Made by a program: the position numbers and the translations under genes. A stretch of 64,000 bases of DNA from Candidatus Thiodiazotropha sp. 'RUGA' (lineage in GTDB: Bacteria; Pseudomonadota; Gammaproteobacteria; Chromatiales; Chromatiaceae), in assembly GCA_016842065.1 (NCBI GenBank), contig JAEPDS010000008.1, positions 1 to 64,000 of the forward strand. Direction: 5' to 3'. Below, piece by piece: positions 35,726 to 45,223 of this stretch. Every line of letters begins with the position of its first letter. The first letter of the stretch is position 1. The notes beneath the pieces were generated by a model, which had not been told where the DNA came from, searched no databases, and was given only the letters and a program-made list of their open reading frames with translations.

Positions 35726-37303
35726 ATGGCAACACCAAGTAATCTTGTAGGATGGCGAAATTCCCCTCAGCTCTGGGGATTGCTAGGTCTTTCATCTATT
35801 TTGCTGGTCTATGGATTTTGGAATGGCATTATTGACATGCTTGGAAGATGGGCTAGTAAAGAAGAGTATGGCTACGCCTATTTTCTGCCATTTATTACTG
35901 CGTATTTGATTTGGCAGAGACGTTATCTGTTAGTAGAAGCAAAATTCAGACCTTCATGGCTTGGCGTGGCAGGCATTATATTTGCCGCTTCTCTCTATTT
36001 TATCGGTGAAATTGCTACTACTTTTACTTTGGTACAGTATGCCTTGGTTATGATTGTCATCGGTTTGGCTTACGCAGTTCTGGGATGGCATGCATTTAAG
36101 ATAGTCGCCGGCCCTCTGTTTTTGCTTTTTTTTATCGTTCCACTACCACCATTTATTTACAATAGTCTGTCAGGAAAACTACAGCTCATATCTTCACAGT
36201 TGGGTGTTGAAGTTATACGCTGGTTTGGTATCAGTGTATTCCTTGAAGGTAATGTAATAGATTTAGGCGATTACAAACTTCAGGTTGTCGAAGCTTGTAA
36301 CGGATTACGTTACCTTTTTCCGCTAGTCAGTTTGGCGTTTCTCGCCGCTTATCTCTATCGTGTTGAGTACTGGAAGCGTGTAGTCGTTTTCTTATCAAGT
36401 ATTCCTATAACTGTTTTGATGAACAGTTTTCGTATAGGGGTCATCGGTGTTCTGGTTGATAATTGGGGGCAGGAACAGGCAGATGGCTTTTTGCACTACT
36501 TCGAGGGATGGATAGTGTTTATGTCCTGCCTAGGCATTCTGTTGATCGAAATGGTACTGCTCGCAAAAATTGGGTCACCTGAGCGCAGGCTAAGAGATGT
36601 TTTCGGCTTGGAAATTCCCAAACCGATACCGGAGGGGCTGAACTACCGGGTGAGAACTGTCAATTCTGTGCACTACGCCACTCTTTTCTCCATATCCTTA
36701 ATCGCAGTCGGATCACTCTACGTTAAGAGCCAGCAGCAAATTCTGCCAGATCGGCAGGACTTTAGTAGTTTTCCCGCTAGGATCGGAAGCTGGCTTGGGG
36801 ATGGGGATATACTGGAAGAGAGATATCTTAAGTCTTTGAGATTAGACGATTATATAATTGGTGACTATACAAACTCGTCATACGGCCCTATTAATTTGTA
36901 TGTGGCATATTATGCGTCACAGCAGGCTGGTTCAGCAGCGCATAGTCCCCGTTCCTGTATACCTGGTGGAGGGTGGGAGATCGATAGTGTTACAGAAGTT
37001 AAATTGCCAGAGTTACAGGTAAATGGAGTATCCCTCAAAGTCAATCGCCTTGTCATAATGCGCGGCGAATCAAAGAAGTTGGTCTACTACTGGTTTCAGC
37101 AACGTGGACGTGTGATTACTAATGAATGGCTGGTAAAATGGTATCTTTTTCTGGATAGCCTCACCAGGCATCGTACTGATGGTGCACTTATCAGGTTGAC
37201 GACGACGATTAGTGACGGAGAGGAGTGGGCTGACGGTGACATTCGCTTGACTGAATTTGCAGGGCAGGTTGTGCCTGTATTGGATAATTATATTCCAAAC
37301 TGA
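35726..37303 (+). CDS. xrtD: Exosortase fused to EpsI domain (XrtD, VPLPA-CTERM type)
   Basis: A 525-residue inner-membrane transpeptidase-like enzyme. Residues 1-280 are the exosortase with about eight helices and the catalytic triad: C191 in VVEACNGLRYL, R236 in MNSFRIGV and H257 in GFLHYFEGW. From about 310 a periplasmic EpsI domain follows, with SSFPARIGSWLGDGD and the signature HSPRSCIPGGGWEI. This fusion architecture fits the D-type exosortase specific for VPLPA-CTERM proteins, and such a protein is encoded at 23.3 kb. It should cut the sorting signal during export. Assignment to XrtD over other fused exosortases rests on this pairing. Confidence 0.9.
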   Translation: MATPSNLVGWRNSPQLWGLLGLSSILLVYGFWNGIIDMLGRWASKEEYGYAYFLPFITAYLIWQRRYLLVEAKFRPSWLGVAGIIFAASLYFIGEIATTFTLVQYALVMIVIGLAYAVLGWHAFKIVAGPLFLLFFIVPLPPFIYNSLSGKLQLISSQLGVEVIRWFGISVFLEGNVIDLGDYKLQVVEACNGLRYLFPLVSLAFLAAYLYRVEYWKRVVVFLSSIPITVLMNSFRIGVIGVLVDNWGQEQADGFLHYFEGWIVFMSCLGILLIEMVLLAKIGSPERRLRDVFGLEIPKPIPEGLNYRVRTVNSVHYATLFSISLIAVGSLYVKSQQQILPDRQDFSSFPARIGSWLGDGDILEERYLKSLRLDDYIIGDYTNSSYGPINLYVAYYASQQAGSAAHSPRSCIPGGGWEIDSVTEVKLPELQVNGVSLKVNRLVIMRGESKKLVYYWFQQRGRVITNEWLVKWYLFLDSLTRHRTDGALIRLTTTISDGEEWADGDIRLTEFAGQVVPVLDNYIPN

Positions 37304-37497
37304 ATTACGTATATTTAAATTGTGAAATTTCCATCTGATTCAAAATATTAGGTCTCGATTCTTTTATCATTAGAGTTGTTAAATATCCTCTCAAACTATT
37401 GTGAGCTATTTCAATAATTTGAGATGTTTTCAAAATTGGACGAGTCACCTAGTGAATAATTAGGGAAGTTCGTTATTAGGATTGGTAGGTATAGTCA

Positions 37498-39915
37498 ATG
37501 AAGACGACCATGGAATTTGCGTTAAAATTGTTCAAATTACTGCTCGGTTCATTCCTCTGTGCAGTACTCTTACTAAGTGCAGCCTGTTCCAGTAAGGAAG
37601 ATAGAAAACAGTCATACTTTGATCGGGGAATGGAACTTTATAGTCAGGGTAATTACACAAAAGCACGTCTCGAATTTAAAAACGTACTGCAGATTGATCC
37701 AAAGGACGCCGATGCATATTACATGTTCGGTTTACTGGAAGAAAAAGAAGAAAACTGGCGAAAAGCTTTCTCACTGTTTTTTCGGGCAGTAGAACTTAAA
37801 CCAGAACATCAAGATGCACAGGTACATCTTGGTACAATTTATGTATTAGCAGGGGAAACTGAGAAAGCATTAGAAGCTGCTGAAGCAGTTCTCAAGATAA
37901 CTCCAGATCACTCTGAGGCTCTTGTGCTTAGAGGTTTTGCACTGGCAAAGTCAGGAGAGAGTAATGCCGCAATCGAGGACGTGTTAAGTGCTTTTTCAAT
38001 CGATCCTAGTAATGTGGAAGCGGCTTCATTACTTTCAGCTCTCTATGCAGATAGGGGAGAGTTAGATAGGGCTATAAGAATCGCTAGTGATTCCTTACAG
38101 CAGCATAGGGATAGAGTGGCTTCCTACCTTCTTCTGGCCAGGCTCCATGCCAAAGCAAATGATGACAAGGCCGTTGTTCAGGTACTCACAGACTTAATAC
38201 AATCCAACCCGAATGAGCTGCAACATCGGCTTCATCTTGTCAGTTATTATAAAGAAATAGGTAACGCGAAACTAGCTAAAACAGTGTTAGAACAGTCAGT
38301 TTATGACCTGCCTGATAGTGAAGACGCTAAGCTCGCATTAGTAAGTTATTTGAAGAGTAACAAGGATGTTGTAGGTGCTGAGTCTCTTTTGAGCGAGTAT
38401 GTTGCACAGAATCAAGACAATCAAGACAATCAAGCCTTCAAGCTCGAGTTGGCAAAACACCATATCAGCCTTAACCGTCAAGTTGAAGCATTACAAGTAC
38501 TTTCAGAGGTAATCAATCAGGCAGATCTCTCAACGGATGGCCTGATGGCTCGAACGCTCAAAGCCAGTCTTTTGGTAAAAGAAGGCTCTACCCAAGAAGC
38601 GAGTCAATTAATAGATGAGGTATTGGAAGCAGATCCCAAGTACAAAGATGCGCTTTTGGTCCGGGCCGGTATAGCGCTGGTCAGTGACGATCCTGATCGG
38701 GGTATTGCAGACCTTAGAACTTTACTGAGGGAGGATCCTGGTCATGTTAAAGCTCATCGCTTAAAAGCAAGGTCTCATTTAAAAAAGGGTGAAGTTGAGC
38801 TAGCCCGTCAAAGCCTAGAGGATGCGGTTAAAGCCCAACCTCAGGAAACTGCAACCAATTTTGAGTTGGTTCAACTCTTGATTCAAACCGGTGAACTCGA
38901 TGATGCAGAAGTTGTTCTGCAAAAAATGCGGAGGTTTGCACCGAAAGAGATTTCAGTACTTCGAGGGCTTGGTATCGTCTATCTCAAGCAGAAGAATTGG
39001 GAAGAGTTGCTGAAAATTGCAAATACCCTCCAGTCTGAATATGAAGCTGAGCCGTTGGGTTATTACTATCAGGGCTTGGTCGAGCAAAGTAATGGTCGAT
39101 TGGAACGGAGTGTGAATTCTCTGACTCGCTCGTTGGAACTTAAACCTGGGGCGATTGATGTGCTGGTAGCCCTGGCAAAGAGCTACTTTGGATTGAAACA
39201 GGTCGATGAAGCCCTGAATCAGGTCAACCAGGCAGTAATAGCAGATCCCAAACACTACCTTGCTTACAATCTGCTGGGTGAAATCCATCTCTCCCAGAAC
39301 CGCTTGGTAGAGGCAGATGAGGCGTTTGAGCGCAGCCTGAGCATCAATGTGAAGTGGCCGGTTCCCTATCGCAATCTGGTCAAGGTCAAACTGATGGAGG
39401 GTAAACAGGCGGACGCGATCGCTATGCTGCGCCGAGGTTTTCAGAATTCTCAGGATCCTGCATTGGGTATCGAATTGGCGAATGCCCAGGATAAGCTGGG
39501 ACAGATTGATGAGTCGAAGCAGATCTACCAGCAGATTCTCGATAAATACCCGGAGAATATGTTGGCGGCCAATAATCTGGCAATGATTCTACTCAGAGGT
39601 GAGCCCGATGAGGTCAAAAAGGATCAGGCGCTGAAATTAGTCGAGGGCTTTTCAACTTCAGAAAATCCCATTGTGCTTGATACGCTAGGCTGGACCCACT
39701 ACAAGCGGGGCGAGACGGATAAAGCGATCTCAGTACTCAGGCGGGCACTCAGGAAGAACTCGAAGATTCCGGAAATCGACTATCATCTCGCGCTGGCCTA
39801 CGAGCAGATTGGTGACATGAATGCTGCAAAGACTCATCTGGATGCCGCATTGTCATCGGGTAAGCCATTTGAAGGTATTACCGAGGCAAAATCTCTTCAG
39901 GCTCGGCTTCAATAG
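37498..39915 (+). CDS. Large TPR-repeat lipoprotein (PrsT-like)
   Basis: An 805-residue lipoprotein with signal and lipobox LLSAAC (C30) and a chain of about 18-20 TPR repeats from residue 38 to the end (e.g. ARLEFKNVLQIDPKDADAYY, YYYQGLVEQSNGRLERSVNS). It matches the PrsT type of TPR protein found beside exosortases, thought to help assemble or export polysaccharide in the periplasm. The Asn/Asp/Gln triplet repeat near residue 305 (NQDNQDNQ) looks slippage-derived. The 5' half is A+T-rich like the locus and the 3' part (after about 38.9 kb) is richer in G+C. The ATG has a TAGGT-like site 8 bases before it. Confidence 0.9.
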   Translation: MKTTMEFALKLFKLLLGSFLCAVLLLSAACSSKEDRKQSYFDRGMELYSQGNYTKARLEFKNVLQIDPKDADAYYMFGLLEEKEENWRKAFSLFFRAVELKPEHQDAQVHLGTIYVLAGETEKALEAAEAVLKITPDHSEALVLRGFALAKSGESNAAIEDVLSAFSIDPSNVEAASLLSALYADRGELDRAIRIASDSLQQHRDRVASYLLLARLHAKANDDKAVVQVLTDLIQSNPNELQHRLHLVSYYKEIGNAKLAKTVLEQSVYDLPDSEDAKLALVSYLKSNKDVVGAESLLSEYVAQNQDNQDNQAFKLELAKHHISLNRQVEALQVLSEVINQADLSTDGLMARTLKASLLVKEGSTQEASQLIDEVLEADPKYKDALLVRAGIALVSDDPDRGIADLRTLLREDPGHVKAHRLKARSHLKKGEVELARQSLEDAVKAQPQETATNFELVQLLIQTGELDDAEVVLQKMRRFAPKEISVLRGLGIVYLKQKNWEELLKIANTLQSEYEAEPLGYYYQGLVEQSNGRLERSVNSLTRSLELKPGAIDVLVALAKSYFGLKQVDEALNQVNQAVIADPKHYLAYNLLGEIHLSQNRLVEADEAFERSLSINVKWPVPYRNLVKVKLMEGKQADAIAMLRRGFQNSQDPALGIELANAQDKLGQIDESKQIYQQILDKYPENMLAANNLAMILLRGEPDEVKKDQALKLVEGFSTSENPIVLDTLGWTHYKRGETDKAISVLRRALRKNSKIPEIDYHLALAYEQIGDMNAAKTHLDAALSSGKPFEGITEAKSLQARLQ

Positions 39916-40293
39916 ACCGGCTTGAGACCTGGTGCCCCGATCTTAAGAACTATATACAGGGTGCAAACTGATTGCGCCCTGTACCACGAAGGGAAGCCAG
40001 TTTCCGGGATGGTTTGATGCTCAGGGTTGAGGGTTGCCGGATCAGTCTGTCCCGATTTTCTCAGGACTTGCTGCCATACACTCATTCCAGTACTGGTTCA
40101 TTTGTTGCGATTTTGAGTGTTCCCGATCCGTTATTGAAACGAGCGTTTCTTAAGCTCTCAACCCGCAATCTCAGGCCCAAAAGTTACAAATTCAATCACC
40201 ACGTAGTTGATAGGGACTCAACTCTGTATAATGCTGCATTGCGTTACCAAGTGGTGATGCCGTAACATATTGAAATAAATGGCATTATAGATA
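39916..40293. other. Intergenic region between TPR gene and rfbB
   Basis: It contains a hairpin (39955-39983) and a TATAAT at 40227-40232 close to rfbB. A 97-codon frame here has no ribosome-binding site or family and is not counted. Confidence 0.45.
39955..39983 (+). terminator. Hairpin after the TPR gene
   Basis: TACAGGGTGCAA (39955-39966) pairs with TTGCGCCCTGTA (39972-39983), a 12-bp stem with one U-G pair and a 5-base loop. No T-run follows, so it may be a transcript-stabilising or Rho-linked hairpin. Confidence 0.4.
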
Positions 40294-41352
40294 ATGAAGA
40301 CGATTCTCGTGACCGGTGGTGCCGGGTTTATTGGTGGAAATTTTGTCCACTTTCTACTTTCTCAGCAGGATTCCCTCAAGGTAATCAACCTGGATGCGCT
40401 TACCTACGCGGGCAATCTGGATACCTTGAAATCGCTGGAGGATCACCCGAATCACCACTTCGTTCAAGGAAAGATTCAGGATCAGGAGCTGGTCTCCGGC
40501 CTGTTCGAGTGCTACAAACCCGATGCGGTGGTCAACTTCGCTGCTGAGAGCCATGTGGATCGCTCCATCGACGGTCCGGCCGAGTTTATCGACACTAACA
40601 TAGGCGGCACCTTCAACCTGCTGGAGTGCGCCAGGGTTCACTGGCAGTCACTGCCTGAAGAAGCGCGCGACTCATTCCGTTTTCTACATGTCTCCACCGA
40701 CGAGGTGTATGGCTCATTAGGGGCGGAAGGGCTGTTCACCGAGACCACGGCCTACGCTCCGAACTCACCCTATTCGGCCTCAAAGGCGGCCTCGGATCAC
40801 CTGGTGCGTGCCTGGCATCACACCTACGGTCTGCCGGTGTTGACCACGAACTGTTCCAACAACTATGGACCCTACCAGTTTCCGGAAAAGCTTATCCCGC
40901 TCTTCATCCAGAAGGCGTTGGCTGGCGAATCCCTGCCGATCTATGGCGATGGCAGCAATGTACGGGACTGGCTCTATGTGGAAGACCACTGCCAGGCGAT
41001 CTGGCGTGTACTCGAGGCGGGTACGCCGGGTGAGGTCTACAATGTGGGCGGCAATAATGAGATGTCCAACCTGGAGGTGGTGGAGACACTCTGCGCCTTA
41101 CTGGATGAGCTCGCACCGGACTCAGAGTTCAAACCACACAATCAGTTAAAAATATTTGTGAATGACCGGCCTGGCCATGACCAGCGCTACGCCATCGATG
41201 CGAGTAAACTGGAGCGTGAGCTGGGCTGGACGCCATTGGAGACCTTTGAGACCGGGTTAAGGAAAACGGTCCAGTGGTATCTGGAGAACAATCACTGGTG
41301 CCAGCGGGTACTGGATGGCAGTTATCGTGGCGAAAGACTGGGGCAGGGCTGA
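40294..41352 (+). CDS. rfbB: dTDP-glucose 4,6-dehydratase
   Basis: A 352-residue extended SDR enzyme, second step of dTDP-L-rhamnose synthesis. The NAD motif is TGGAGFIGG (7-15); the active site has STDEVYG (134-140) and Y160-x3-K164 in [25 protein letters not shown] is diagnostic. It opens the rfbBACD operon; rfbA starts 2 bases after the stop. Base composition returns to that of the housekeeping flanks, unlike the preceding locus. Confidence 0.96.
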   Translation: MKTILVTGGAGFIGGNFVHFLLSQQDSLKVINLDALTYAGNLDTLKSLEDHPNHHFVQGKIQDQELVSGLFECYKPDAVVNFAAESHVDRSIDGPAEFIDTNIGGTFNLLECARVHWQSLPEEARDSFRFLHVSTDEVYGSLGAEGLFTETTAYAPNSPYSASKAASDHLVRAWHHTYGLPVLTTNCSNNYGPYQFPEKLIPLFIQKALAGESLPIYGDGSNVRDWLYVEDHCQAIWRVLEAGTPGEVYNVGGNNEMSNLEVVETLCALLDELAPDSEFKPHNQLKIFVNDRPGHDQRYAIDASKLERELGWTPLETFETGLRKTVQWYLENNHWCQRVLDGSYRGERLGQG

Positions 41353-41354
41353 TC

Positions 41355-42242
41355 ATGGCAAAGACAGTGAAAAAAGGCATCATTTTGGCCGGTGGCTCGG
41401 GAACCCGTCTGCATCCGCTGACCCTCACCATCTCCAAGCAGCTGTTGCCGGTCTACGACAAGCCGATGATCTACTACCCACTCTCCACCCTGATGCTGGC
41501 TGGGATTCGGGATATTCTGATTATCACCACCCCCCAGGATGCCCAGTTGTTCAAAGGGTTGCTGGGTGATGGTCATCAATGGGGTATCGAGATCACCTAT
41601 GCGGTGCAGCCCGATCCGGGTGGTCTGGCCCAGGCCTTCATCATCGGTCAGGAGTTCATCGATGGTGATCCCTGCTGCCTGATTCTGGGTGACAACATCT
41701 ACTATGGCCATGGGCTTGTTGACTCACTCAAGCGGGCCGCTCAAACATCCGATGGGGCGACGGTATTCGGCTACTGGGTAAAGGATCCGGAACGCTATGG
41801 CGTGGTCGATTTCGATGAGCAGGGGCAGGTGAATGATATCGAAGAGAAGCCCGCCAAACCAAAATCCAACTACGCGGTTACCGGTCTCTATTTCTACGAT
41901 GAACAGGTCACCGATCTGGCCCTCTCACTGAAGCCGTCAGCTCGGGGTGAACTGGAGATCACCGATCTGAACAAACGCTATCTTGAGATGGGCAAACTGA
42001 GCCTGGAGAAGATGGGGCGGGGCATTGCCTGGCTGGATACCGGCACCCACGAGAGCCTGATTCAGGCGAGCAACTTCATTGAAACCATCGAGCTCCGACA
42101 GGGTTTGAAGATCGCCTGTCCGGAAGAGATTGCCTTCTCACAGGACTGGATCAGCCTGGAAGATCTGAAATCGATGGCAGAAGCCCTGAGTAAGAATGGA
42201 TATGGTCAGTATCTGCTGGGGTTGTGTGAGCGGAGAATGTAG
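41355..42242 (+). CDS. rfbA: Glucose-1-phosphate thymidylyltransferase
   Basis: A 295-residue nucleotidyltransferase that makes dTDP-glucose from dTTP and glucose-1-phosphate, the first step. [17 protein letters not shown] (the GxGTRL signature) is near the N-terminus, followed by [20 protein letters not shown] and [11 protein letters not shown]. The ATG at 41355 gives the family start; a longer frame overlapping rfbB is not used. rfbC follows after 2 bases. Confidence 0.96.
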   Translation: MAKTVKKGIILAGGSGTRLHPLTLTISKQLLPVYDKPMIYYPLSTLMLAGIRDILIITTPQDAQLFKGLLGDGHQWGIEITYAVQPDPGGLAQAFIIGQEFIDGDPCCLILGDNIYYGHGLVDSLKRAAQTSDGATVFGYWVKDPERYGVVDFDEQGQVNDIEEKPAKPKSNYAVTGLYFYDEQVTDLALSLKPSARGELEITDLNKRYLEMGKLSLEKMGRGIAWLDTGTHESLIQASNFIETIELRQGLKIACPEEIAFSQDWISLEDLKSMAEALSKNGYGQYLLGLCERRM

Positions 42243-42244
42243 TA

Positions 42245-42817
42245 ATGGAAGTGGTGGAGACGAAAATTCCAGGGGTTCTGCTGCTCAAGCCCAAAGTGTT
42301 CGGTGACCAACGCGGCTGGTTCATGGAGAGCTGGCAGAACGAACGCTACGCTTCACTGGGTATTCCTGAGCAGTTCGTCCAGGACAACATGGCCTATTCC
42401 GAGCAGGGTGTGTTGCGGGGGCTGCATATTCAGAATCCCTATGGCCAGGGAAAGCTGGTGCAAGCCATCAAAGGCGAGGTCTTCGACGTGGCCGTCGATG
42501 TGCGCAAAGGATCTCCCTGGTTTGGTCAATGGGTGGGGGTGCATCTCTCGGAATCGAACCACCATCAGTTTTATGTGCCTGTGGGATTTGCCCATGGCTA
42601 CCTGGTACTGAGCGAAGAGGCGATTTTTGCCTACAAGTGTACCGACCACTACCATCCTGAAACCCAGTTTTCCGTACGCTGGGATGACCCGGAAATCGGC
42701 ATCGAATGGCCGGGCGGACTGAATCCGCTGCTGGCAGAGAAGGATCGGGACGCACCCCTTCTGAGTGAAATACCTGAAGAGACACTGCCTCTCTATATGG
42801 GTGGGGAAGGGGCCTAG
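42245..42817 (+). CDS. rfbC: dTDP-4-dehydrorhamnose 3,5-epimerase
   Basis: A 190-residue cupin-fold epimerase, third step. It has GVLLLKPKVFGDQRGWFMES, the active-site region VLRGLHIQNPYGQGKLVQAI (catalytic His in RGLH) and VPVGFAHGYLVLSEEAIFAY. Its stop and the start of rfbD are one base apart, in the order rfbBACD. Confidence 0.96.
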   Translation: MEVVETKIPGVLLLKPKVFGDQRGWFMESWQNERYASLGIPEQFVQDNMAYSEQGVLRGLHIQNPYGQGKLVQAIKGEVFDVAVDVRKGSPWFGQWVGVHLSESNHHQFYVPVGFAHGYLVLSEEAIFAYKCTDHYHPETQFSVRWDDPEIGIEWPGGLNPLLAEKDRDAPLLSEIPEETLPLYMGGEGA

Positions 42818-42818
42818 T

Positions 42819-43724
42819 ATGTCGACGAGCCACCCCAAGATTCTATTGATCGGTTGTGATGGCCAGGTTGGATGGGAGCTGCAACGGAGTTTGGCTGTGC
42901 TGGCTGATGTGACAGCTACATCACTGTGTGGCAGTTATGGCTACGCATTGGATCTACTGGATCCAGATGCGGTAAGCAGAGCAGTTGCAGAGACAGGGCC
43001 TGACTATATTGTCAATGCTGCTGCTCATACCGCCGTTGATAAGGCCGAGTCAGAGGTAGCGCTTTCAAAAAAGCTGAATGCTGACGCACCGGCGCAACTG
43101 GCAAGACTGGCTGCCGAGCACAATGCCGCATTCATCCACTATTCAACCGATTTCGTTTTCGATGGTGAGAGTAAAAGGCCCTATCGGGAGGAGGATCCAA
43201 CCGCCCCTCTGGGAGTCTACGGAGAAACCAAGCTGGAAGGTGAGCAGCGTGTTCTGGCAACGGATGCCGATGCGATGGTGTTTCGTACCAGTTGGGTATA
43301 TGGCAATCATGGCCACAATTTCATGAAAACCATGCTCAGGCTGTTTCGTGAAAGGGATGAGTTGAAGGTGGTGGATGACCAGATTGGCGCACCCACCTGG
43401 AGTCGGATGATTGCCGAAGCAACCGCTCAGATTATCGGGCAACTGCACTCTGGTGTTGTGAAAGCGGATGAGCTGAAAGGCCTTTATCATCTGACAAACA
43501 GTGGAACAACCAGCTGGTATGGCTTTGCCAGTAAGATTCTCGAACTATCTGGGGAATCTTGTTCCCTGATGCCGATCACCACTCAGGAATACCCAACACC
43601 CGCTCGTCGACCAGCCTACTCGGTACTGGATAATAGTAAGCTAAATCAGGTATTTAGCTTGTCCATGCCAGATTGGTCAAGCAGTCTCAAGCGCTGCATG
43701 GAAGATGAACTTAGCGCCTCCTGA
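42819..43724 (+). CDS. rfbD: dTDP-4-dehydrorhamnose reductase
   Basis: A 301-residue SDR-type reductase, the last step, giving dTDP-L-rhamnose. It has ILLIGCDGQVGWELQRSL (GxxGxxG), VNAAAHTAVDKAESE, STDFVFDG, and Y-x3-K in GVYGETKLEGE. The ATG at 42819 follows the rfbC stop by one base. Downstream lies a 180-base gap before the second ExeA-type ATPase. Confidence 0.95.
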   Translation: MSTSHPKILLIGCDGQVGWELQRSLAVLADVTATSLCGSYGYALDLLDPDAVSRAVAETGPDYIVNAAAHTAVDKAESEVALSKKLNADAPAQLARLAAEHNAAFIHYSTDFVFDGESKRPYREEDPTAPLGVYGETKLEGEQRVLATDADAMVFRTSWVYGNHGHNFMKTMLRLFRERDELKVVDDQIGAPTWSRMIAEATAQIIGQLHSGVVKADELKGLYHLTNSGTTSWYGFASKILELSGESCSLMPITTQEYPTPARRPAYSVLDNSKLNQVFSLSMPDWSSSLKRCMEDELSAS

Positions 43725-43906
43725 GCCAGCCGGTATCAGACTTTATTGTCACAATCCCTGAATACTACAAATTGTCACCCCAGCCCTCTATTCGCTCCTG
43801 TGAAAATGTCGACTGGAAGTTTGCTGTTCAGCGATATAGCGTGAGATAATGGCGTTTCTGATCTATAGCATTTGAGGAAGCTACCTCGCACGGGGCGATA
43901 CAACGG

Positions 43907-44905
43907 ATGTACGAATCATTCTACGGTTTTACTGAAAAACCATTCACCTTGCTACCAGACCCCTCTTTCCTGTTTCTCGGGAAAAAGCACAGTACTGCCT
44001 ATTCGATGCTGGAATACGGCATGCTCAGCCAGGCCGGCTTTACGGTGATTACCGGTGAAGTGGGCAGTGGAAAAACCACCCTGGTGCGTCACCTGCTCGA
44101 CCAGCTGGATGACGACGTCACCGTTGGATTGGTCAATACCAGCCACCGTGACATGGGGGAGTTGCTGCAGTGGGTGTTACTCGCGTTCGGCTTGGAGTAT
44201 CGCGAAAAGGAGCGGGTGGTTCTTCATGATCTTTTCACCCAGTTTCTGATCGATCAATATGCCCAGAATAAGCGCACCGTATTGATTGTGGATGAGGCGC
44301 AGAATCTGCAGGCACAGGTTCTGGAAGAGTTGAGGTTGCTCTCCAATATCAACGCCGACAAACATCAGGTCCTGCAGATCATTCTGGTAGGGCAGCCGCA
44401 ACTGCGCAGTATGTTGTCCCACGAGGATTTCCTGCAGTTTCAGCAACGGGTCTCGATCGATTATCACCTGTCAGCGCTGGATGAGAGGGAGACAAGAGCC
44501 TATATCTTCCATAGAACCCGCTCTGCCGGTCGCAGTAAACCACTTTTTACCAAAGGCGCATCACAGCTTATCTATCGAGCCAGCCAAGGCATTCCAAGGG
44601 TGATTAATACCATCTGCGATGCAGCCTTGGTTTACGGTTTTGCAGATCAGAAGAGCATACTCGACAGCCGAGTGATTGGCAGTGTGCTAAGGGATAAGGC
44701 GAACGCACGAAGGGCGCATGTGAACAGCGCTCAAAATCCTGGTGGTCATCTTAAGCCTGTGGTTTTGGGAGATCTTCAGAACAATATCGAACCATTCCAG
44801 TCCGATGGTCAGCGTAGGGAGCCTGGTGAGTCAAACAAAAAACTGACCGACTTTAATCGGGATTCGGCAAAGTTGTTGTTTAAAAAGTATTACCACGACT
44901 CATAA
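43907..44905 (+). CDS. ExeA-type AAA ATPase (exosortase-locus associated)
   Basis: A 332-residue AAA+ ATPase of the ExeA/GspA group: MYESFYGFTEKPFTLLPDPS, Walker A GEVGSGKTT (50-58), Walker B VLIVDEAQNLQAQVLEELRL and the arginine-rich sensor region. It matches the usual length of ExeA-like ATPases beside exosortases and, unlike the paralogue at 18.6 kb, lacks a membrane helix and OmpA domain. The C-terminal 70 residues are polar and variable. It closes the polysaccharide locus on the right. Confidence 0.92.
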   Translation: MYESFYGFTEKPFTLLPDPSFLFLGKKHSTAYSMLEYGMLSQAGFTVITGEVGSGKTTLVRHLLDQLDDDVTVGLVNTSHRDMGELLQWVLLAFGLEYREKERVVLHDLFTQFLIDQYAQNKRTVLIVDEAQNLQAQVLEELRLLSNINADKHQVLQIILVGQPQLRSMLSHEDFLQFQQRVSIDYHLSALDERETRAYIFHRTRSAGRSKPLFTKGASQLIYRASQGIPRVINTICDAALVYGFADQKSILDSRVIGSVLRDKANARRAHVNSAQNPGGHLKPVVLGDLQNNIEPFQSDGQRREPGESNKKLTDFNRDSAKLLFKKYYHDS

Positions 44906-45128
44906 TTACTAACTCGCACTGAGCTGTATACTTATAAAAACTCAGACTCAGGTCAGTTTTTTCAGTGAAGCTGGAAGAAAAACTCCAGAACTACCACTTT
45001 CAAATTTTATCCATGGTAATAAAGGATTCTCTGAAGTGACTGAGCATCACTACAGAGTTGTTTGATTGGTTAAGATATCTCAAATGAGTTATGCATTATC
45101 AATGCTCTAACCCAATAGGACTTAGTAG

Positions 45129-45212
45129 ATGAAGAAAGAACTTTCAATTGATTTGAAACAGGCAATTGAGTTCTTTAGTAAGGCGCCCAAGCGTTACTTA
45201 AAACATCAGTAA
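45129..45212 (+). CDS. Micro-ORF (27 aa)
   Basis: ATG, preceded by AGGA at 8 bases, encodes MKKELSIDLKQAIEFFSKAP then KRYLKHQ. Its stop lies inside the right arm of a 7-bp hairpin followed by TTTGTT. It looks like a short amphipathic basic peptide or the remaining start of a lost gene. No family is recognised. Confidence 0.3.
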   Translation: MKKELSIDLKQAIEFFSKAPKRYLKHQ

Positions 45213-45214
45213 CG
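45192..45214 (+). terminator. Hairpin downstream of ssrA / end of micro-ORF
   Basis: CGTTACT (45192-45198) and AGTAACG (45208-45214) form a 7-bp stem with a 9-base loop, and TTTGTT follows on the plus strand. It also lies 9 bases past the ssrA 3' end, so it could stop transcription from either side. Confidence 0.45.
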
Positions 45215-45223
45215 TTTGTTGAT

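Larger units (their letters stand above)
44906..45223. other. Intergenic region next to the ssrA 3' end
   Basis: It contains a 27-codon frame with a plausible ribosome-binding site and a hairpin at its end, both listed separately. The ssrA 3' end is a common integration target, but I see no integrase or duplicated ssrA end here. Confidence 0.45.

Noticed and set aside
40207..40232. TTGATA and TATAAT before rfbB as a promoter
   Set aside because: The spacing is only 14 bases, too short for a normal sigma-70 promoter; the -10 alone is not enough.
39972..40265. 97-codon plus-strand frame between the TPR gene and rfbB
   Set aside because: No ribosome-binding site, no recognisable sequence, and it overlaps a hairpin.
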